Assembly (NCBI RefSeq): GCF_039872765.1
Contig: NZ_JBDPZC010000005.1
Location: 124,001-188,000 of the forward strand
Source of the DNA: Roseateles_B flavus
GTDB lineage: Bacteria > Pseudomonadota > Gammaproteobacteria > Burkholderiales > Burkholderiaceae_C
Length of the DNA stretch: 64,000 bases
Direction: 5' to 3'
In this document: positions 1 to 8,900 of the stretch, piece by piece
Layout of the letters: each line of letters starts with the position of its first letter
How positions within the stretch are numbered: position 1 is the stretch's first letter
Notes under the pieces: model-generated
Told to the model about the DNA's origin: nothing
The model's database searches: none
The model's input: the letters and a program-made list of their open reading frames with translations, nothing else
Position numbers and translations under genes: made by a program

Positions 1-388
1 GCTTGGGGAACATCACCAGCCAGCGCATTTCCTCGGGGGTGTCGGTGTCGACGCGGGTGCGCAGGGTGTCGGTGTAGGCCTCGAAGACGGCGCCCTCGAG
101 CTGCTCCATCAGCTGCTGCTCGATCACCATCATCTGCAGGTCACCGTGCAGCCGGGCCTCGTAACGGATCCTCAGCTCATGGCCGGGGATGTAGGCCCGC
201 TGCGAGGGCCCCCACTCGATGCGCACCGCACCGCCGGCGCGGCCGGGTGGCATGTCCAGGATGAAGCCCTGGCCCTCGTTCACGACCCGCAGCTGACCGC
301 CGAGCGACTCCGCCCAGTCGGCGATGGGTTTCCAGCGTGCCGCGTTGGCGCGCGCCACGAACCAATGCTGAAGTTGTTTGATTACCAT
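1..388 (-). CDS. Unknown protein, 3' end cut by window edge
   Basis: A reading frame on the minus strand starts at an ATG at 388 and runs off the window edge after 129 codons. It begins MVIKQLQHWFVARANAARW and continues without a stop. The visible part is soluble-looking, with no signal peptide or membrane segment. It contains a charged, mixed alpha/beta-like stretch (RIEWGPSQRAYIPGHELRIR) and a Met/Gln/Glu-rich helix near residues 85-100. I do not recognise the family. No good Shine-Dalgarno sequence precedes the ATG. It diverges from the glutathione transferase gene with a 55-bp gap, so the two may share a promoter region. Codon use matches its neighbours, which supports it being a real gene. 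Confidence 0.7.
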   Translation of the reverse strand, partial: MVIKQLQHWFVARANAARWKPIADWAESLGGQLRVVNEGQGFILDMPPGRAGGAVRIEWGPSQRAYIPGHELRIRYEARLHGDLQMMVIEQQLMEQLEGAVFEAYTDTLRTRVDTDTPEEMRWLVMFPK

Positions 389-443
389 GGGCAGGCAGTG
401 TGCATCCAAGGGCACCGCGATCGCGGCAGACAGGAGAGCGACG

Positions 444-1148
444 ATGATCGACGTTTACACATGGGCAACGCCCAATGGCCACAAGGTCCACATCATGCTG
501 GAGGAGTGTGCCCTGCCTTATCGCGTCATTCCAGTGGATATCGGCAGCGGTGCACAGTTTGAACAACACTTCCTGAAGATCAGCCCCAACAACAAGATCC
601 CGGCCATCGTCGACCCCGACGGGCCCGACGGCCAGCCGATGTCGCTGTTCGAGTCCGGTGCCATTCTGCTCTATCTGGCGGGCAAGACCGGCCGCCTGCT
701 GCCCGCCGATGTGCGCGGCAAGTACGAGGTCCTCCAGTGGCTGATGTTCCAGATGGGCTCGGTGGGCCCGATGCTGGGGCAGGCGCATCACTTCAGGCTC
801 TATGCGCCGGAGAAGCTGCCCTACGCCATCGAGCGCTACACCAAGGAAGCGCAGCGCCTGTACGGCGTGATCAACCGCCGCCTGGCCTCGAGCACGTATC
901 TGGGTGGCAAGGACTACAGCATCGCGGACATCGCGGTCTTCCCCTGGCTGCGCTCCTGGAAGAACCAGGGGGTGGAGCTGTCGGACTATCCACACCTCAA
1001 GGGCTGGTTCGACGAAATCGCCCGCAGGCCCGCCGTGCAACGCGGACTCGAGGTGCTGGCCGACCAGCGCCGGCCCCTCACCACCGACAAGGCGCGCGAG
1101 GTGCTGTTCGGCCAGCAGCCAGGCGGCCCGCGGCGGGCGGGCCGCTGA
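444..1148 (+). CDS. yfcG: Glutathione S-transferase, YfcG/YghU-like (Nu class)
   Basis: This encodes a 234-residue cytosolic glutathione transferase family protein. The N-terminal thioredoxin-like domain (about residues 1-85) carries TPNGHKV and SPNNKIPAIVDPDG, followed by the ESGAILLYLA glutathione-site helix. The helical C-terminal domain carries the GPMLGQAHHF and YSIADIA motifs. These are the signature blocks of the E. coli YfcG/YghU group, whose members act as glutathione or glutathionyl-disulfide reductases with organic peroxides or disulfides. I chose the ATG at 444 because an AGGAG-like site lies about eight bases upstream and the protein then starts MIDVYTWATPNG, as in the family. 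An in-frame upstream extension is possible but unlikely. The physiological substrate cannot be read from the sequence. Confidence 0.93.
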   Translation: MIDVYTWATPNGHKVHIMLEECALPYRVIPVDIGSGAQFEQHFLKISPNNKIPAIVDPDGPDGQPMSLFESGAILLYLAGKTGRLLPADVRGKYEVLQWLMFQMGSVGPMLGQAHHFRLYAPEKLPYAIERYTKEAQRLYGVINRRLASSTYLGGKDYSIADIAVFPWLRSWKNQGVELSDYPHLKGWFDEIARRPAVQRGLEVLADQRRPLTTDKAREVLFGQQPGGPRRAGR

Positions 1149-1210
1149 ACGGCCACCGCCGGTAGCTCGGATCGTGAATGGGGAGGCTCAGCCGCTGAGC
1201 CAGGCCGGGG

Positions 1211-1501
1211 TCAGGCCTTGATGTCCAGCAGCGCGCCTTCGGCCCGCACCTGGGTCTGCAGCACTTTCAGGTTTGCCACGAAGGCGTAGGTGGCCGAGCG
1301 CTGCTCGACGATTTCCTTCTCGACCTGCACGGAAGTCGTGGCATTGGTCGCCTCGCGCGTGAGGGTGTCGGACTGTTTCTGGTCCTGCCCTTCCATGGAC
1401 TCCGGGCGCTTGGCTGCGGAGGCCAGGTTTTCGGAACTGGCGCGCAGGCGCTCGTTCGCCGCGGACATGCCGGAAAGCGCCGTGCTCAAGCTGATGGCCA
1501 T
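1211..1501 (-). CDS. Small flagellar basal-body rod-like protein
   Basis: This 96-residue protein looks like the two ends of a flagellar rod/hook protein joined without the middle. The N-terminus (ALSGMSAANERLRASSENLA) resembles the conserved rod/hook N-terminal motif of FlgB, FlgC, FlgE and FlgG. The C-terminus (VEKEIVEQRSATYAFVANLK, then a Leu-rich end closing in LLDIKA) resembles the FlgC-type C-terminal coiled coil. Full FlgC is about 135-150 residues. The start at 1501 has GGAG eight bases upstream (GGAGATTCTTCATG). No other flagellar genes are nearby. It could be a stand-alone rod accessory protein or a decayed relic. The intact frame and good ribosome site argue for a functional gene. 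Confidence 0.75.
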   Translation of the reverse strand: MAISLSTALSGMSAANERLRASSENLASAAKRPESMEGQDQKQSDTLTREATNATTSVQVEKEIVEQRSATYAFVANLKVLQTQVRAEGALLDIKA

Positions 1502-1660
1502 GAAGAATCTCCGAAAGATGGACCGTGATTGGCCGCCTTTTCGACCGATCACGACGGAACTTTAGCCCTCCTGGTGAAAAAAAGTGAGGAAATGGCGCAG
1601 CGGGCCGCCTCCAGCCCAGGAAATCACGGTGTTTCGCCGAATTTCACCGGCCGCAGGCCC

Positions 1661-1688
1661 GAAAAAAAGCCCGCCGGGGCGGGCTCTG
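1661..1688 (-). terminator. Rho-independent terminator after the PAS-GGDEF gene
   Basis: Read on the minus strand, a CCCGCC/GGCGGG stem is followed directly by seven T residues. It lies 18 bases past the stop codon of the PAS-GGDEF gene and points in the right direction for it. Confidence 0.75.
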
Positions 1689-1705
1689 TCGGGAGCGGCC
1701 GGGGC

Positions 1706-2653
1706 TCAGCCCGCCAGTTCCTCGAAGGTGCCGGCCGGCACGTAGACGCGCACGCTGTCCCCGCCCGCCGCCTTGGCTTCGGTGCAGGCCAGGGCCGCCG
1801 CGCCCAGCACGGCATCGACCGTCTCCAGGGTCGGCTGCAGCTGCACCACACCCACGCAGGCCTTGACCCGTGTGCGGTGCAGGCCCCAGCGCAGGCGGTA
1901 GGCGGCGATGGAGGAGCGGACCTTGTCGGCGACGATCTGAGCGTAATGCTGGTCGCAGTCCGGCAGCAGGACGGCGAAATGGTCGTTCTCCAGCCGCGCC
2001 ACGAGGTCCGAGGCCCGCACCTTGGTCACCAGCATCTGGCCGAGTCCGTAGAGGAAATGGTCGGCCACCTCGGTGCCCATGCCGTGCACGACTTCGCTGA
2101 ACTTGTCGACGTCCACCCACAGCACCGAGACGGGCTCGTGGCGGCGGCTGCCCACATGCTCGGACAGGCGGCGCTCGAATTCACGCCGGTTGGCCAGCTC
2201 GGTCAGCACATCATGCTTGGCCGTCCAGGTGGGTTGCATGCGCAGCTGGCGGGCAGCGGTAACGTCCTCGATGATCCACAAGGCCTCCCCGGCCGGCTTG
2301 TCCCAGTGCACGGGCGTGGCCTGCAGCCGGCCCCAGAAGCGGGAGCCGTCGCGGCGCACGTGCTCGATCTCCTCGTCCAGCGGCCGCCCCGCACCGAAGG
2401 CTGCGCCCATGCGCTCCATGAGGCCCTGGTGGGACAGGTCAGACACAAAGATGCCGCGTGTGGGCTGCTGGCAGAGGTCGGTGTCGTCCCCGTGGCCGAA
2501 CAGGTGGTTGAACTGCTCGCTGACCACCTGGAAAGTGCCCTGGTCGACAAAGCACAGCGCGCTGGGCGCTCGCACCATGAGGGCGCGCATGCGGGCGGCG
2601 GTCGCATCGTTCGTGGGGGAGCCAGGGGCCTGGGCCTCGTTCGTGGCGTGCAT
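1706..2653 (-). CDS. PAS domain protein with degenerate GGDEF domain
   Basis: This 315-residue soluble protein has an N-terminal PAS-like sensor domain (about residues 22-135, ending in the PAC-like WIIEDVTAARQ). A GGDEF-type domain follows (about 142-310), starting TAKHDVLTELANRREFE. The active-site loop is not GGDEF or GGEEF but ENDHF at residues 222-226 (RLENDHFAVLLP). The first half of the domain has also lost the usual FKxIND motif (DVDKFSEVV). The RxxD inhibitory I-site (RASD, 213-216) sits exactly five residues upstream, as in true cyclases. Catalytic diguanylate cyclase activity is therefore unlikely, and a role as a cyclic-di-GMP-binding or signal-relay protein is inferred. An ATG start and a downstream terminator make it a single-gene unit. 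Confidence 0.88.
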   Translation of the reverse strand: MHATNEAQAPGSPTNDATAARMRALMVRAPSALCFVDQGTFQVVSEQFNHLFGHGDDTDLCQQPTRGIFVSDLSHQGLMERMGAAFGAGRPLDEEIEHVRRDGSRFWGRLQATPVHWDKPAGEALWIIEDVTAARQLRMQPTWTAKHDVLTELANRREFERRLSEHVGSRRHEPVSVLWVDVDKFSEVVHGMGTEVADHFLYGLGQMLVTKVRASDLVARLENDHFAVLLPDCDQHYAQIVADKVRSSIAAYRLRWGLHRTRVKACVGVVQLQPTLETVDAVLGAAALACTEAKAAGGDSVRVYVPAGTFEELAG

Positions 2654-2789
2654 CAGCTTCTCCTTGGGGCGCCCTGCCCGATCGCAGGCGCGTACCCCTC
2701 AGGTGTAACGCTTTTGCCTGGCGATGGAAAGTCCGATGAAGCCCGATTCCGCCGGACAGTTGCGCTTGCGCAGAAGGCACACCGCCGCC

Positions 2790-3287
2790 TCAGCGGCAGG
2801 CGTCCGGATCGGGACGGGCGTGGCGCTCGCGGTCCTTGGCATCGGGCGGGCCGCCGTGGTCGTGCAGCACACGCCATTCACCGTCCGCTTCCTTGCGCCA
2901 GATCGAATAGAAACGCCCGATCAGCGCACCGTCGGCCCCAAAGACAGGCCCGCTGGTATGTGCCAGCCGGCCCGGCTCCAGCAGCTCGGCCCGGTCCGGG
3001 TACCAGCTGAAGGGGGCGGCGGCTTCGGCGTAGAAACGCTGCCAGAACCCGCGGACGGCCTCCCTGCCCTTCAGCGGCGTGGGGCCGCTGTGAAAAAGGG
3101 CCTGCTCCGACACGAAGCTGGCAAAGGCCTGCAAATCGCGGTCAGCCATGGTGGCGGCAAAAGCGCATTCGCGGCGCCAGACCTCGGCGTCCGCGGAGGC
3201 CGGCGGCGCGGCCTGGGCTGGCATGATTGCGGCCATCAGGCCGATCAGGACGCCAAGACGCAGGGTGGGGGCAGTCGCTGGCCTCAT
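2790..3287 (-). CDS. Exported SnoaL/DUF4440-like (NTF2-fold) protein
   Basis: The start at 3287 has GGGAG spaced seven bases upstream. It gives 165 residues beginning with a typical Sec signal peptide (MRPATAPTLRLGVLIGLMAA, likely cut after AQA near residue 25). The mature part has the cone-fold pattern of NTF2/SnoaL-like proteins. There is a helix with FAATMADRDLQAFASFVSEQ and a GREAVRGFWQRFY segment, then the strands GRFYSIWRKEADGEWRVLHD. Such DUF4440/SnoaL proteins are small ligand-binding or isomerase-type domains, and the periplasmic function here is unknown. A frame extending 27 residues upstream lacks a signal-like start and is disfavoured. Confidence 0.8.
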   Translation of the reverse strand: MRPATAPTLRLGVLIGLMAAIMPAQAAPPASADAEVWRRECAFAATMADRDLQAFASFVSEQALFHSGPTPLKGREAVRGFWQRFYAEAAAPFSWYPDRAELLEPGRLAHTSGPVFGADGALIGRFYSIWRKEADGEWRVLHDHGGPPDAKDRERHARPDPDACR

Positions 3288-3387
3288 GGGCACACTCCCG
3301 GGAGCGAGTTCATGACAGGCGCCGATCATTCCATGGCAGGTGCCGGCGGGGCATCGCCTGGAAGTCATGGGCAGGGAATGTCCGCAA

Positions 3388-3464
3388 TGGCCTGCCCGGA
3401 GGGACTCGAACCCCCGACCTGCTGCTTAGAAGGCAGCTGCTCTATCCAGTTGAGCTACGGGCAG
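3388..3464 (-). tRNA. tRNA-Arg (anticodon TCT)
   Basis: On the minus strand the sequence folds as a complete 77-base cloverleaf. The acceptor arms are CTGCCCG and CGGGCAG, the anticodon stem is GCTGC/GCAGC around loop CTTCTAA (anticodon TCT), and the T-loop is TTCGAGT. A genomically encoded CCA ends at 3388. It reads AGA-type arginine codons, which are rare in such GC-rich genes. Confidence 0.97.
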
Positions 3465-3479
3465 AAACTTGAATGTGGA

Positions 3480-3513
3480 GATGCACGCCGAGTCTCCCGA
3501 CTCGGCGTGCATC
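3480..3513. other. Perfect 14-bp hairpin between the OPT gene and tRNA-Arg
   Basis: Arms GATGCACGCCGAGT and ACTCGGCGTGCATC pair perfectly around a six-base loop (CTCCCG). There is no T-tract on either side, so it is not a classical terminator. It lies 16 bases upstream of tRNA-Arg and about 50 bases past the OPT transporter stop. It may stabilise the transporter mRNA 3' end or act as an operator. Confidence 0.7.
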
Positions 3514-3565
3514 AGCAGGCCAGAATTGTGCCATGCGCGGCCGGCCTTCGCGCCGGCCCGGGGGC

Positions 3566-5551
3566 TCAGATCAGCACGTTGAGCAGGGCATTGCCGATGC
3601 CCATCAGCGCGGCGCCGGAGATGAGGCCGGCACAGATGGGCTCGGCACCCTCGACCCAGCGGCGGTAGCCGGCGCTCTTGGGGTCGGCCTCGTTGCGCTT
3701 GTGCATGATCCAGAACAGCAGCGCGCCCATGAACATGCAGATCACCGAATCAGGCGGCAGCACCACGCCCAGGCCGATGGAGACCGAGGACAGCGGGAAG
3801 CGGCCGCGCGTGCGGATGCGCAGCACCTCGATGACCACGGCAGTGACGGCGGCCACGGCCATGGAGATCAGCGCGGAGGTGGGCAGTTGGCTGATGCCCT
3901 TGGCGATCAGCTCGGCCACGCCCTTCCATTGCAGCGCGGCCGGGAAGGCGAACTGGTCGCTGACGATGGTGGCGGCGCTGCGCACGCCGTTGGCGTCAGG
4001 CGGCAGGAAGAGCAGGAAGAACAGCGGCACGGCCGACAGCGTGCCCGCCAGGATGCCGATGATGTGGCCCACGGCCTGGTGGCGCGGCTTGCCGCCCAGC
4101 ATGTAGCCGGGCTTGATGTCAGAAAGGAGGTTGGAGGCATTGGACGCGATGTCCGAGGTCATGGTCGCCGGCAGCAGGTTGGAGGCCGGATTGCTGCGGT
4201 CCAGGGCACCCACCGTGAACTGGGTGATCTTGGACAGCGCGCCCGTGGGCGTCCACGAGGTCAGGGCCATGGCATTGGCGCAGATCACGGTCAGCACCAC
4301 GATCAGGGGCAGGGAGATCAGGCCCAGCAGCCAGGGCACGCCGAAGAAGGTGTGGGTCAGCCACACGCTGAGGGCGCCCAGCACGGGCACGCCAACGTAG
4401 GACAGCCACAGGGGCATCTCGATGTCACGCAGCAGGTCGGGGCCTTCGCTGGCCTTGTCGACCTTGGACTTGCGCTTGAAGAGGCTGGTGATCAGCTCCG
4501 GCTTGGCCAGCAGGCCCACCAGGGCGCCCACCACCATCATGGTCACGGCCCACCACAGCGACCACTGGTTGACGATCTCGGTCCGCCCCAGGGGCACGAC
4601 AGAGCCGTCCAGGCGCACGCGCGGCGCGATGTCGCCCATCTGGATCATCAACGGCGCCAGCACGCCGAAGTTCAGCAGCGCACCGATCAGGCAGCTGGTG
4701 GCCACGGCCATGCCCATGAGACCGCCCACGCCCAGCATGGCCATGTCCAGGGTCAGGCGCAGGCCCAGCACGCGCAGGTCGGTGCCCAGGATCTTGGGGA
4801 TCCAGGCCTCAGCCTTGGTAGCCCAGGCGTAGTAGTAGTGGTCCAGCTTCTCGTGAAGGTACCAGGGCTCCTTCATGCCGGCCCACTGGTCCATGCGCAG
4901 GATCTTGAACTGGATCAGCTTCATCCAGCCGTCGCTGACCAGCGCCTGGTAGACGGCCGCGATGCCCGCCACCTTGCCCAGCAGACGCGCCTTGTACAGC
5001 CCTTCGGCGCCATCGCCGGAATACAGCGAGTCCAGCACCACGCCGCAGGCACGGCCTTCAGGGAAAGGCAGCTGGTCCTCGTTGATGAAGCGACGCTTCA
5101 TCGGGAAGGCCACGAGCACACCCAGCACCGACACGACGATCAGCCAGACCATCAGCTGCCACCAGGGGATGATGTGGCCGGTCATCATCATGTAGGCCGG
5201 CAGGCCGGCGATCAGCGGCATCACCGTGTAACCCGCCGCGGTGGCGATGGACTGGGTGCAGTTGTTCTCCAGCACGCTGAAGTCGCGGGCCATGCCGGCA
5301 TTGGAAAGCGACTTGAACAGCGCAAAGGCCAGGATCACCGAGGTCAGGCCCACGCCGATGCCCACGCCGGTCTTGGCACCGATGTACAGCGCGGTCGCCG
5401 TCAGCACCAGGCCCAGGAGGAAGCCCGTCAGTGCGGAGCGCAGCGTCAGCTGCGGCATGTCCTTCTGGAAGACGTTGTTGAACCACCAGGCGTCTTTCTC
5501 TGCCCGGCTCCAGCTGCGAATCTGCTCGTCGCTGAGATGTTGAATGGCCAT
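3566..5551 (-). CDS. OPT family oligopeptide transporter
   Basis: This is a 661-residue polytopic inner-membrane protein with about 14-16 hydrophobic segments. The length and composition are those of the oligopeptide transporter (OPT/YSL) family, proton-coupled importers of small peptides or metal-chelate complexes. The family-typical segment ALYIGAKTGVGIGVGL lies near the N-terminus (residues 45-65). A cytosolic FPEGRACGVVLDSLYSGDGA loop (about 165-185) and ALTSWTPTGALSKITQF in the second half also fit. A hydrophilic insert (KRKSKVDKASEGPDLL) separates the two halves. The start chosen, MAIQHLSDEQIRSW, has only a weak ribosome site. It appears to be a single-gene unit, and the substrate cannot be predicted from sequence. 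Confidence 0.9.
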   Translation of the reverse strand: MAIQHLSDEQIRSWSRAEKDAWWFNNVFQKDMPQLTLRSALTGFLLGLVLTATALYIGAKTGVGIGVGLTSVILAFALFKSLSNAGMARDFSVLENNCTQSIATAAGYTVMPLIAGLPAYMMMTGHIIPWWQLMVWLIVVSVLGVLVAFPMKRRFINEDQLPFPEGRACGVVLDSLYSGDGAEGLYKARLLGKVAGIAAVYQALVSDGWMKLIQFKILRMDQWAGMKEPWYLHEKLDHYYYAWATKAEAWIPKILGTDLRVLGLRLTLDMAMLGVGGLMGMAVATSCLIGALLNFGVLAPLMIQMGDIAPRVRLDGSVVPLGRTEIVNQWSLWWAVTMMVVGALVGLLAKPELITSLFKRKSKVDKASEGPDLLRDIEMPLWLSYVGVPVLGALSVWLTHTFFGVPWLLGLISLPLIVVLTVICANAMALTSWTPTGALSKITQFTVGALDRSNPASNLLPATMTSDIASNASNLLSDIKPGYMLGGKPRHQAVGHIIGILAGTLSAVPLFFLLFLPPDANGVRSAATIVSDQFAFPAALQWKGVAELIAKGISQLPTSALISMAVAAVTAVVIEVLRIRTRGRFPLSSVSIGLGVVLPPDSVICMFMGALLFWIMHKRNEADPKSAGYRRWVEGAEPICAGLISGAALMGIGNALLNVLI

Positions 5552-5774
5552 GCTGTTCTTGATGATGGACGTCGGCAAGCCGACTGAGCAGCTGCAGGCG
5601 CTCGTGGCGCCCAGCCGCAAAGGTGCGCGGATTGTGTCAGCCGCCTTCGCGCCGCAACCAGGGGGTTGTCCAGTAGGGGCCGGCCCTGGAAACGGCGGGA
5701 AGGCCTGGAAGCAGTCCGCTTGTTGACCCAGGCCAAGTCCCGAAAGAAAGGGCCTGGCCGGCGTTCCTCAAAAA

Positions 5775-5810
5775 GCAAAAACCCGCCGCGGCGGGGCCGG
5801 GGCGGGTTTG
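5775..5810 (-). terminator. Terminator after tRNA-Pro
   Basis: On the minus strand AAACCCGCC pairs with GGCGGGTTT around a GC-rich loop and runs into a TTTTTGC tract. It starts about 32 bases past the tRNA-Pro 3' end. Confidence 0.65.
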
Positions 5811-5841
5811 CGGGCATGCATGGAACATGCAGCAGATTCAA

Positions 5842-5918
5842 TGGTCGGGGCGGCGGGATTCGAACTCGCGACCCTCTGCTCCCAAAGCAGATGCGCTACC
5901 AGGCTGCGCTACGCCCCG
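5842..5918 (-). tRNA. tRNA-Pro (anticodon TGG)
   Basis: A complete 77-base cloverleaf is present on the minus strand. It has acceptor arms CGGGGCG/CGCCCCG, D-arm GCGC, anticodon stem CTGC/GCAG around TTTGGGA (anticodon TGG), T-loop TTCGAAT and an encoded CCA. Confidence 0.97.
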
Positions 5919-5930
5919 ACGAAGCCTTGC

Positions 5931-5936
5931 ATTCTA
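5931..5936 (-). promoter_or_regulatory. -10 element for tRNA-Pro
   Basis: TAGAAT on the minus strand ends 13 bases before the mature 5' end of tRNA-Pro, the spacing expected for a tRNA promoter. No convincing -35 hexamer is visible. Confidence 0.4.
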
Positions 5937-5958
5937 ACCCGGGAATTTATGTTTTCCG

Positions 5959-5988
5959 GAAAAAAGCGCTTCACGATCACGCTGCGCT
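5959..5988 (-). terminator. Terminator after addA
   Basis: On the minus strand a short AGCGC/GCGCT stem directly past the addA stop is followed by six T residues. The stem is short (5 bp), so termination may be incomplete. Confidence 0.5.
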
Positions 5989-5990
5989 GC

Positions 5991-8900
5991 TCATGCCAGC
6001 TCCACCAACCGCCCCTGCCCGGTGATGAAGGCGATGCGAACCGACTCGCCGGGCTGCAGGGCCTGCACCGCGGCGCGGTACTGCTGCAGCTGCTGCACGT
6101 ACTCGGGCTGACGCTGCGGTGCCTCGTGCAGCTTGTAGTCCAGCACCCACCACTGGGCCTGCTCGCCAGGCGCCGGGCGGCGCAGCACCAGGCGGTCCAG
6201 GCGCAAGTCCTGACCCTCATGGCTGATCGGGACCTCGTTGCCGGCCCACTGCAGCTGGGCGGCGTCGAAGAAGGGCGCGCAGTCAGGGCTGGCCAGGATG
6301 GCCCGCACACTGCGCTCCAGACGTTCGCTGCGCCGAGCGTCCAGGCCGTACATCTGGGCCGCAGCGCCCAGCAACGGCTCCAGCGCCCCGCCCTGCCCCT
6401 GCGGGCCACTGGCCCATTCCAGCACGCGGTGCATGGCCTCGCCCAGCGCGGCCATCTCGTCCAGCTCTGTCGTGCGCACCACCAGCTCGGCGGGTTCGGC
6501 TGGTGCCAGGTCTTGTCCCAGGTCTTGTCCCAGGGCTTGCACCTTCGGAGGCACTTCGGGCAGCAAGGGGAGCTCCAGCAGACTGAAATCGTGGCCGGCA
6601 GGCGCCAGCTGCGCGCCGGCGGCCGGCTGCCAGGGCTCGGCGAGCGCCTGCAACCGCTGCCACCAGCTGCCCGCCCCACCGCCCCGCGCCGAAACGCTGC
6701 GGCTGATCACCAGCCGTGATTTGGCACGGGTCATGGCCACGTACAGCGCATTGAGTTCCTCGCGCTGGCGCTCGCCCTGCTCGAAGCGCATCAGCGGCTC
6801 CAGCGCTGGCGGCGGGCTGCTCTCCGAGGCGATGAAGGCCACGCGCCGGGGGCCGGGCAGGTCCACCGGCCAGTCGACCAGCAGGGTGGCGTGATCGGCC
6901 CGGGCTGGCGCGGCATCGCAATCCATCAGCACCACGACCCGCGCCTCCAGCCCCTTGGCGCCATGCACGGTGAGCAGCTGCACGGCGTCGGCTTCGCCAT
7001 GGGCCGGCAGGCTCAGCGCCCGCTGCCGCAACGCACGCACAAAACCGTAGACGGTGGCATAGCGCCCGCCGTCCAGGTCCAGGGCCAGGCCCAGCAGGGA
7101 CTGCAGCGCATGCAGGCGGCTGCGGCGCTCGCTGGGGGGCACGCACTGGGCCACGCGCGCGAGCAGGTCGCCTTCGGCAAAGATGCGGTCCAGCAGCTCC
7201 TGGGGCGTGCTCTGCTGCAGGCTCGCCGCCCAGGACGCCAGCAGGCCGCGGGCACGCTGGAGGGCCGGTTCCAGCGCGGACTCGTCCGACTGAATCAGGG
7301 CCTGCCAGAAGGTGCAGCGCGACGCGCCGGCTTCGTCGGCATCCGCAGCCCCGAGGCGCCGCACCGTGCGGGCCGCCAGGGACAGCTGCAGCAAGGCCGC
7401 CTCGCTGACGCCAAACAGCGGGCTGCGCAGGGCATGGGCCAGGGACAGGTCGTGCGAGGGCGAGGCCAGGGCGTCCAGCAGCGCCAGCACGTCGCGCACA
7501 TCGGGCGAGTCAAGAAGCGCCAGCTCCTCCGGCGCCACATGCGCAATGCCCTGCGCCTTGAGCGCCTGGGCCAGCACACGCAGGGCCTCGCGCTTGCGCG
7601 CCAGCACGAAGATGTCGCCCGGCTGCAGGCCACCAGCGGCCAGCAGCTCGCCCAGGGCCCGGGCGATGCGCTGGGCCTCCCCCGCACGGCGTTGCAGCTC
7701 GGGCTCATGGCGGGCCTCGCTGAGGCTGGGGCGCCAGGCCAGCGCGGCCTCGTCGTCAGCGGAGCCATCGGCCTCGCCCGCTGGAGCCGCGGCCGCCGGA
7801 TCGGCTTCAGGCTCGGCGTCCAGGCGGCACACGCCGGCGAGGGCATCGACGCCGCCGGACTCCGTGGTGTGAGCCCGGAAGTCCTGGTACTCGCCCAGGC
7901 CCTGGGCCTGCAGGAGGGCTGCGTTGACGGCCGCCAGCACCTGCGGCGCATTGCGGCGCGTGTGGTCGCAGGCCAGCACGGCCGCATCGAGGCCTTGCTG
8001 GAGGAAGTCGCGCGCGGCGGCGAACACGCGCGGCTCGGCGCGCCGGAAGCGGTAGATGCTCTGCTTGGGGTCGCCCACGATGAAGACCGACAGCGGACGC
8101 TGCCCGCTGCCCCCACCCCCTGCCCCGCTGTAGGACGAGAGCCAGGCATGGAGCGCCTGCCACTGCAGGGGGCTGGTGTCCTGGAACTCGTCGATGAGCA
8201 GATGGCGCAGCTGGGTGTCCAGGCGCTCCTGCACCCAGCCGGCCAGCGCGGCATCACCCAGCACGGCCAGCGCGCCGCGCTCCAGGTCGTTCATGTCGAC
8301 CAGACCCCGGGTCTTCTTGATCTGATCGAAGCTGTCGACCAGCACCAGGCTCAGCCGCGCCAGCCGCTGGTGCAGCACCTGGGCCTCCTGCTGGTCAAGG
8401 CCGCGCTGGACCAGGGCAATGTCGTCCGCCAACGCCGCCGCCAGAGGGCTGGTGGCCAGGGCCTTCACGGGCGTCCCGGACTTGGTCAGCAACTTGCCAC
8501 GCAGCACCTCGAACAGGGCGGCCGGCGGCAGTTGATCACTGAGGGCCTGCTCGATGGCGGTGGCCGCCTTGCGCATGGTCTCGTTGCGGCCCTGGCCCAG
8601 CTCGAGGGCCAGGTCTTGCCACTGCGGGCGCATCGCCTCGATGCAGTCCAGCGGGTCCGCCCCGGCGAAGCGCGCCGACACCGAGGCCGCCCCCTCAACG
8701 CTACCCATCAGCACGCCCTGAGCCTGGGCCAGGCGCAGTTCCACGCGCTTGCCGAAGCCGGCCTCCAGCCATCGAAGGACCTTGCTGCGACCGCAGTCGT
8801 CGACCAGCGCCTGGTAGTCGGCCAGCAGCGGCGCGTCGGCCAGCAGGCGGGCATGGAAGCCGCGCCAGACCTCGGGCATCAGCTCGCTCTCATCCTCCAG

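Noticed and set aside
3388..5918. Integration hotspot between tRNA-Arg and tRNA-Pro
   Set aside because: No integrase, no direct repeat of a tRNA 3' end and no shift in composition were seen; the OPT transporter looks native.
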